Origin: Candidatus Babeliaceae bacterium
GTDB lineage: Bacteria > Babelota > Babeliae > Babelales > Babelaceae
DNA: 61,022 bases
NCBI GenBank assembly: GCA_007116155.1
Contig: SKJC01000003.1
Coordinates: forward strand, 1 to 61,022
Reading direction: 5' to 3'
Part shown: in pieces, positions 56,113 through 61,022 of the stretch
How the letters are laid out: each line of letters begins with the position of its first letter
How positions within the stretch are numbered: the stretch's first letter is position 1
Notes under the pieces: model-generated
Told to the model about the DNA's origin: nothing
The model's input: only the letters and a program-made list of their open reading frames with translations
Database searches by the model: none
Program-made: the position numbers and the translations under genes

Positions 56113-56757
56113 GTGCGGCAAAATTTTTTTAGTGAGAACCTCTCTGTTTGGACGTTTTTTGTAAGGACGGCGTTAGCTCGTTTTTGGTCGTGGTTGATGT
56201 TGTCATTTGCGTCGAGTTTTATTATTAGTTTCGGAATAATGTCTATCATCTTTTCATTCTTCAGTCCCATCTATTTTCTTTTTGGTGGCTTTTTTATCGG
56301 CTTATACTTCTTATTCTATGGCCTCTGGTTGCATTTTAGCGCGTCAATTTTAACAAAGCGAATTTTTGATTCTCCTAATGGCGTATATGAGCCATCTTTA
56401 TTTCGGTCTGTTACTTCAATAAAGAGAGGTTTGTTGTTTCGTTTGATGATGGCATCATTTTTAGTGGGAGTATTGACCATGTTTGGGTGGTTATTAATTA
56501 TTCCTGGTGTTATTGTCAGTGTTCGCTGTGTTGCTGTAATTCCGCTTCTTGTTGACAATGAAAAAATGGGTGTTGTTGAGGCAATAAAAACTAGTTGGTG
56601 TTTAACGCAGGGGCGCTTTGGTAAGGTTTTTTGGTTTTTTGTGGGCCGAATTTTTCTATTTTTGCCGTTTTTTCTTTTGGGTCTTTCATCGGTATTTTCT
56701 CCAATTGCTCGATTTGCTTTATATAAAGAACTACAGCGTACAAAAAACATAGCTTAG
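56113..56757 (+). CDS. Polytopic membrane protein of unknown function (cluster member 4)
   Basis: The 214-residue protein has five or six membrane helices and the shared segment IIPGVIVSVRCVAVIPLLVD followed by A.KTSW.LTQG (about 135-175). The start is GTG 56113 with no clear ribosome site. It closes the run of four related membrane genes. Confidence 0.63.
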   Translation: MRQNFFSENLSVWTFFVRTALARFWSWLMLSFASSFIISFGIMSIIFSFFSPIYFLFGGFFIGLYFLFYGLWLHFSASILTKRIFDSPNGVYEPSLFRSVTSIKRGLLFRLMMASFLVGVLTMFGWLLIIPGVIVSVRCVAVIPLLVDNEKMGVVEAIKTSWCLTQGRFGKVFWFFVGRIFLFLPFFLLGLSSVFSPIARFALYKELQRTKNIA

Positions 56758-56805
56758 TAGGGCTGTTTTTTAAGTCAGAATTTTGTCTAAATAATTACGA
56801 TTCTT

Positions 56806-56850
56806 TTAGCCATTGGAGTTTTTCAGTAAATGAAGATTTCCAATGGCTAA
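56806..56850. repeat. Inverted repeat after the membrane-protein cluster
   Basis: A perfect 12-bp inverted repeat (TTAGCCATTGGA / TCCAATGGCTAA) with a 21-base loop. It could be a weak terminator; there is no T-tract. Confidence 0.5.
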
Positions 56851-56889
56851 GTGTTACGATTTAAGAGGCTTCTGTTTGCGGCGTATTAG

Positions 56890-56997
56890 TTTGTTTTGTT
56901 TACAGTTTTGCGCACTTTGCCCCTTCAAGCGGTTATTTTTCGTGTACTTTCAGCTGGTCAATCCAGGATTGAGGAACTTGTGATTTCTGTTTTTTAA
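56890..56997 (+). pseudogene. C-terminal remnant of a cluster-type membrane protein
   Basis: Translation between two stops gives 35 residues (including LPLQAVIFRVLSAGQ) that match the C-terminus of the membrane protein at 55224 (SVQAAIFRALSAGQ) in protein and DNA. There is no start codon. The last 65 bases lie inside the 3' end of the phosphatase gene on the other strand. It records a lost fifth cluster member. Confidence 0.6.
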
Positions 56998-58714
56998 AGA
57001 AAGTAATTACTTCATTATGTGGAGTAAATTCCCCAGTATTTGAATCAAAGTGAAGAGGATTGGCTGACCAGGACTGTTTTTCCCAATCAACATGAATATG
57101 CAAAATGGTATCAAAGCTTAATTCATATTTATTTTTATACGCCTCATGAAAAGAAAGAGCCGTGCGGGGGGCCACGTTGAGTGTCCAAACTAAATAATTT
57201 TTTAAGTCACGCATAGCTTGGGGGTTGTTGCTTTTTGGAAAGCGAAGGGCGATTCCTGGAACTCGGTTAGTATCTTTAAAAAGATTCTTTGTTGCTTGTT
57301 GATGTGCTCGAATGATTAATTCGACGTTACCTGTGTTGTTTTTTTTAAGCGTATGTAAAAAATCTTCTGTTTCTTTTCGACCTACGCTTGCTTTGCGATC
57401 GCTGCCAAGAAGTACTGATTCGGAAGCTTCAGTTGTGTTAAAATCTGTCCAAAGCGATGCGTGGCGGGAAGTTGGAGGGTAGTGGAGAATCGCAATATCG
57501 GTAGAAGAGCTTAAAAAATTTTGCAATGTTTCCATGTGTGTGTTGTATGTTGTTGGGTCTAGTGACGGAGTTTCTATACCTCCATGCACGAGCAGTAGAT
57601 ACGTTTTCTCATTTGTGTCTGGAGTATGCTCATTGGGAATCTTAAGAAAAAACATTTCAGGAAAGCAGGCAAATCCTGTTATATATTGTTCGTGAAGTCT
57701 TTTTCCAAGCTTTTTACCTAACGTTGAAAGATTTTTTTGTAGTTCGCAGCCGCACTCACCTTCTTCGTGATTACCTTTAAGTAAGAAGACTTGATTAGGG
57801 TTTTTATGTTTAAGCCGTATAATACGGTGTATGAGCCCAAGGCTGTCGTTTCCTCGATCGATATAATCACCACAAAATATGATGCCTGCGCATGGAGCTA
57901 GTTTTCCTTTTTGTGTAAGTAGTTGCTCTGGTTTTCCGTTTTTTGCTGTACGTGATTGCTTGCTCAAAAAATGTAAAATAATGTCTATTGATTCGCTATC
58001 TCCATGGCGGTCTCCCAGGATATACCAATCTTTTACGCTCTTATGCTCTATTTTTTGTACAATGCCGACATTAGGTTGCATTGTTGAGTACCATACTTTA
58101 AAGAGGGTTTTTATATCATAAAACGAGTGTCGTTGAAGTTTTGGGGTTGCGGAAAAAACGACTTTTACTTGTTGAGCGATAGGTGAACTTTCTGATTGAG
58201 GTGTTTTTGGTGTTTCTACGGAGATATTTTCGGACACATGTTTTATTGGAAATAGTTCTGGTGAGCCTGCCCAGGGCAGCAGTCGAAGATCTTCAGTTAT
58301 ATCTTCTAAAGAGAGTGCTGGTTTAAAACATTCTAGCAGAGGATAGTTTGCGTTGTTTGGAATTGTATAGGTAGGGGATGTTTGATTTTGCTGTAAAACT
58401 TTTTCTATTAACCCGATGAACGCTTGCATGTTCCAGGTAAACTTTTGTTTCTCTAAGACGGGAGTAGCGGGGGTTTGCGGTATTGATGATTCTCTTTTTA
58501 GCGAATTTTGTTGAAACGTGTTTGCTGGAATGACGAGTTCTTGTAGGTTTGATGGAGCGAATATTTTAGGTTTGAATAAATTTCTTTTTCTTTCTTGCTG
58601 GGGGAATGAATATGTTTTTTTATGGGTCGCTTGCATTTTGAATTGCGCACATTGGGTAATTGGGGCATAAAAGAAACAGGTGTAAAAAAAACATAATATG
58701 CGTCGATCTAACAT
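56933..58714 (-). CDS. Exported PPP/calcineurin-like phosphoesterase with complete active-site motifs
   Basis: The 593-residue protein has a signal peptide (about 1-24), a Pro/Ser-rich, probably disordered N-terminal third, and a PPP domain. That domain has GDRHG (234-238), GDYIDRG (282-288), GNHE (314-317), LLVHGGIE and RAHQQ in the right order, so it should be active. It resembles the protein at 34-1821, including the RAHQQ/RGHQQ end and a following LNVAPRT segment, so the two are paralogues. ATG 58714 follows GAGGAA; an upstream ATG is less likely. Its last 20 or so codons overlap an antisense membrane-protein remnant, so its C-terminus may have been gained or replaced. Confidence 0.85.
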   Translation of the reverse strand: MLDRRILCFFYTCFFYAPITQCAQFKMQATHKKTYSFPQQERKRNLFKPKIFAPSNLQELVIPANTFQQNSLKRESSIPQTPATPVLEKQKFTWNMQAFIGLIEKVLQQNQTSPTYTIPNNANYPLLECFKPALSLEDITEDLRLLPWAGSPELFPIKHVSENISVETPKTPQSESSPIAQQVKVVFSATPKLQRHSFYDIKTLFKVWYSTMQPNVGIVQKIEHKSVKDWYILGDRHGDSESIDIILHFLSKQSRTAKNGKPEQLLTQKGKLAPCAGIIFCGDYIDRGNDSLGLIHRIIRLKHKNPNQVFLLKGNHEEGECGCELQKNLSTLGKKLGKRLHEQYITGFACFPEMFFLKIPNEHTPDTNEKTYLLLVHGGIETPSLDPTTYNTHMETLQNFLSSSTDIAILHYPPTSRHASLWTDFNTTEASESVLLGSDRKASVGRKETEDFLHTLKKNNTGNVELIIRAHQQATKNLFKDTNRVPGIALRFPKSNNPQAMRDLKNYLVWTLNVAPRTALSFHEAYKNKYELSFDTILHIHVDWEKQSWSANPLHFDSNTGEFTPHNEVITFFKKQKSQVPQSWIDQLKVHEK

Positions 58715-58785
58715 ACGTATATTCCTCAGTATATGGGCTACAATAAAGTATGTTGTCTGCAAGTATATGATTTTTATGATCTATA

Positions 58786-60615
58786 TTAAAGAGTGCGCTG
58801 AAATTTTCTTTCTAGTTCACGCAAACTGATATGCCAGGTTGTCGGGCGCCCATGGGGGCAGGTCGTACTCTGGTCTATGGTAATTATCTGATATACAAGT
58901 GCCTGCATCTCTTCTGCATTGAGTATGTCGCCCGCTTTTACTGCAGCTTTACAGGCCATGGTAGCATGTAGTTTTTCATATAAAGATTCTATGTTTTTAG
59001 GGTAATTAATCTCTTCAGTAAGCAGGTGTTGTGCGATTTCTTGTAGAAAATCAGCAACGGGAGCACTTTTCATGGGAACTGGCAGTGCGCGCACCATCAG
59101 GCTGCATTCTCCAAATACTTCGAGTGTTATCCCTTGTTGATCTAGTGCATTTAGGTGGGGAATAAGAGCTTGAAATTCTTCTTCTTTAAGGTGTGCAATT
59201 TGCGGAAAGAGTAGATCAATTTTTTCAGCCCGATGCATACGATCTCGAAACTGTTCAAAGAGAATGCGCTCATGCGCTGCATGTTGATCAATAAGAAGGA
59301 GTCCTTCTACGGTCTGGATTAGAATATAGGTTGCGTGAAGCTGCCCGAGAATGTTGTACTCCGTATGTTTGAGCTGCTGTTGGTTTTGTGCAATCGGTAT
59401 AGGCTCCCCATATTCCGGTTTTTTTTGCGGTTCTAGAGTTTCTGAACACGGTGTTTGGGGTACGATGGTACTTAAAGATTGGTCTGGGATGATTGTAGGG
59501 ATCGATTCTTCAACATCTTCACATGATTGTTGGAATTTTTTTTGTGTTGATGGTTTTATTGGTAGCGCAAAACAAAGGTGCTTCTCGTTAATATTGAACG
59601 CAGCTGTTGCTTGTAGGGTTGCTTTAATTTCTTGTTCAAGTGCTTGGCGGACGGCCACTTCGACGCATCGTTCTACACCAATAGGATGCATAAACTGAAC
59701 CTCTTCTTTGCGCGGATGAATGTTAATATCAACTGCATCATCGGGTACGGTTATAAAGAGTGCGGCAAGAGGAAAGTGCTGGGGTAAAAGAATATTGTCA
59801 TAGCCCTTTACTAGAGCTTGGGCGAGCTTGTAATTTTTTATCCAGCGTTGATTTACAAAAACAAATATATGGTTCCGATCATAGCGTGTTTTGGATGCTT
59901 TTGTGATTAATCCGTGCACATTTGCGTACGCATTTTCGTTGGCCAGTGCAACTGTATACTCTCGTAGATCAAGTCCAAGTAGGGTGCAAAATCGTTCATG
60001 CAAGGTTTGATGCGGCGGTGCGTGAAGAATATGTCGGTCGTTATGGGTAACCGTAAATTCTATTTTCGGATGAGCAAGCGCAAACGCAGTAACAAGTTGT
60101 TGTATGGCGCGCCATTCGGTCTCATCTTTTTTTAAAAATTTTTTACGTACAGGAATAGCGGAAAAAATATCTTCAACTTGAATGCGTGTGCCTGGTTGGC
60201 ATGCAACGGATGCTTCAGTAGTGCATGCCCCGTTTTCAAAGCGGAGTTCTATGCCAAGTGGTGCGTCATGGGTTTTCGTGCGTATAGTTAGGGTACTTGC
60301 TGCAGCGATGCTTGCTAAGGCTTCTCCGCGGAATCCGAACGTAGCTATGGTGGTGAGTTCTTGAATAGATGAAATTTTACTGGTGGCGTGGTTTATTACG
60401 GATAAGCGCGCATCTTCTGCGGACATACCAGAGCCATTGTCTTCAACAATAATACTCTGCTTGCCGCCCTGTTCGACGGTTATGCGTATTGAGGTTGCGC
60501 CTGCATCTAGGGCGTTTTCTACAAGTTCCTTGATGGCGCTTGCTGGTCGTTCAAGTACCTCTCCGGCAGCAATTTTTTGAGCTTCATGGGGAGCGAGAAT
60601 GTGAATTGTTGCCAT
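58786..60615 (-). CDS. mutL: DNA mismatch repair protein MutL
   Basis: The 609-residue protein has the GHKL ATPase motifs (ELVENALDAGA, VEDNGSGM, FGFRGEALASI) and a C-terminal dimerisation domain. The endonuclease motif DQHAAHERILFE is present together with ACKAAVKAGD and CPHGRPT, so it is the nicking type of MutL, as in bacteria without MutH. MutS is not in the window. Confidence 0.95.
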   Translation of the reverse strand: MATIHILAPHEAQKIAAGEVLERPASAIKELVENALDAGATSIRITVEQGGKQSIIVEDNGSGMSAEDARLSVINHATSKISSIQELTTIATFGFRGEALASIAAASTLTIRTKTHDAPLGIELRFENGACTTEASVACQPGTRIQVEDIFSAIPVRKKFLKKDETEWRAIQQLVTAFALAHPKIEFTVTHNDRHILHAPPHQTLHERFCTLLGLDLREYTVALANENAYANVHGLITKASKTRYDRNHIFVFVNQRWIKNYKLAQALVKGYDNILLPQHFPLAALFITVPDDAVDINIHPRKEEVQFMHPIGVERCVEVAVRQALEQEIKATLQATAAFNINEKHLCFALPIKPSTQKKFQQSCEDVEESIPTIIPDQSLSTIVPQTPCSETLEPQKKPEYGEPIPIAQNQQQLKHTEYNILGQLHATYILIQTVEGLLLIDQHAAHERILFEQFRDRMHRAEKIDLLFPQIAHLKEEEFQALIPHLNALDQQGITLEVFGECSLMVRALPVPMKSAPVADFLQEIAQHLLTEEINYPKNIESLYEKLHATMACKAAVKAGDILNAEEMQALVYQIITIDQSTTCPHGRPTTWHISLRELERKFQRTL

Positions 60616-60760
60616 ACCATAGCTTTCTAGAGTTTTCTCTTTATGGTACGGATTTTTTATTAAATCGTGAAGTGTGGTACTTGTTTTGGCAGCTGGGGAA
60701 TGACGTATGTTTTGATTCAGTTATCAGGGAATGTAGTGGGTTGATTATTGCAGGAGAACC

Positions 60761-60800
60761 AGAACCCTGGTAGAAACTCTCATGTTCCTATCAGGGTTCT
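60761..60800. terminator. Hairpin between mutL and the right-edge gene
   Basis: A 13-bp stem (AGAACCCTGGTAG / CTATCAGGGTTCT, one G-U) with a 14-base loop lies just past the stop of the partial gene and probably terminates it. Confidence 0.7.
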
Positions 60801-60813
60801 TAATTGATTGTAT

Positions 60814-61022
60814 TTATCCGTTGCAGATTATCTGAAGATCAGTAAATGGTGATTTATTTGAGATGGAAGTGGTTGCTTGTTTAGTTGGTTCAGTAGGCTG
60901 TGGATCTGCTTGCTGCCAGAGTTGGATTTGCATTTTTTCTCGGCGTAGTTTTTCTTGAGCAGAGGGGAGTTCTACAACTATCCTATCGCTATTTGCTACT
61001 GTTGTGGCTGGTTCTTGCCCCG
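60814..61022 (-). CDS. C-terminal part of an unknown protein (cut by the window edge)
   Basis: An open frame runs from the right edge to a stop at 60814 and encodes about 69 residues: a charged helix (VVELPSAQEKLRREKMQIQLW), a Pro/Thr-rich linker and the tail TDLQIICNG. The terminator-like hairpin just past it supports a real gene. No family can be assigned from this piece. Confidence 0.5.
   Translation of the reverse strand, partial: GQEPATTVANSDRIVVELPSAQEKLRREKMQIQLWQQADPQPTEPTKQATTSISNKSPFTDLQIICNG

Overview
The window is about 61 kb of AT-rich bacterial chromosome with one complete rRNA operon (16S, tRNA-Ile, tRNA-Ala, 23S, 5S), nine further tRNA genes, ordinary housekeeping genes (prfB, gmk, pth, alaS, skp/ompH-like, an rluD-like gene, mgtE, mutL, HIT, DUF167, FKBP, beta carbonic anhydrase), and many genes for exported proteins of unknown role. 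Signal peptides followed by eukaryote-like or host-interaction folds (PPP phosphatases, a J-domain, a caspase-like fold, zincins, a beta-propeller), scattered single genes and little pathway clustering suggest a host-dependent Gram-negative such as a member of Candidatus Dependentiae (TM6/Babeliae). That placement is inferred from gene content; the 16S gene at 21722-23266 would settle it.

Layout. 1-9.9 kb: exported PPP phosphatase, DUF2975/XRE pair, MNT/HEPN pair and a MazG-like gene (HEPN and MazG-like each broken by one base in an A-run), FKBP lipoprotein, two related exported zincins, a large exported helical protein, an NlpC/P60 hydrolase. 9.9-21.4 kb: exported J-domain protein, carbonic anhydrase, tRNAs, third zincin, TspO, HIT, caspase-like protein, TraB/ChaN-like protein, a mini-HIT copy, beta-propeller protein, prfB, gmk. 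21.4-26.9 kb: rRNA operon with a clear sigma70-type promoter and terminator. 27-30.8 kb: permease / DUF917 / hydantoinase-oxoprolinase operon. 30.8-36.8 kb: small exported proteins, OmpH/Skp, pth. 36.9-39.5 kb: alaS. 39.5-49.7 kb: the notable operon. 49.6-61 kb: EamA transporter, pseudouridine synthase, MgtE, Lys/Lys/Glu tRNAs, four polytopic membrane proteins, a second active-looking exported PPP phosphatase, mutL and a partial gene at the right edge.

The most interesting locus is 39542-49662: six tightly packed plus-strand genes. They encode an outer-membrane barrel, two paralogous subunits resembling pentameric (Cys-loop superfamily) ligand-gated ion channels, and three paralogous exported proteins joining a calcineurin-like phosphoesterase fold to a type I periplasmic-binding (receptor) domain. 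In all three fusions the phosphoesterase active site is eroded to a different degree, while complete PPP sites occur elsewhere in the window. I read this as an envelope ligand-sensing and ion-conductance system: porin entry, soluble or anchored receptor/pseudophosphatase proteins, and inner-membrane channel subunits gated by them or by the ligand. Co-expression is well supported by spacing; the functional model is inference.
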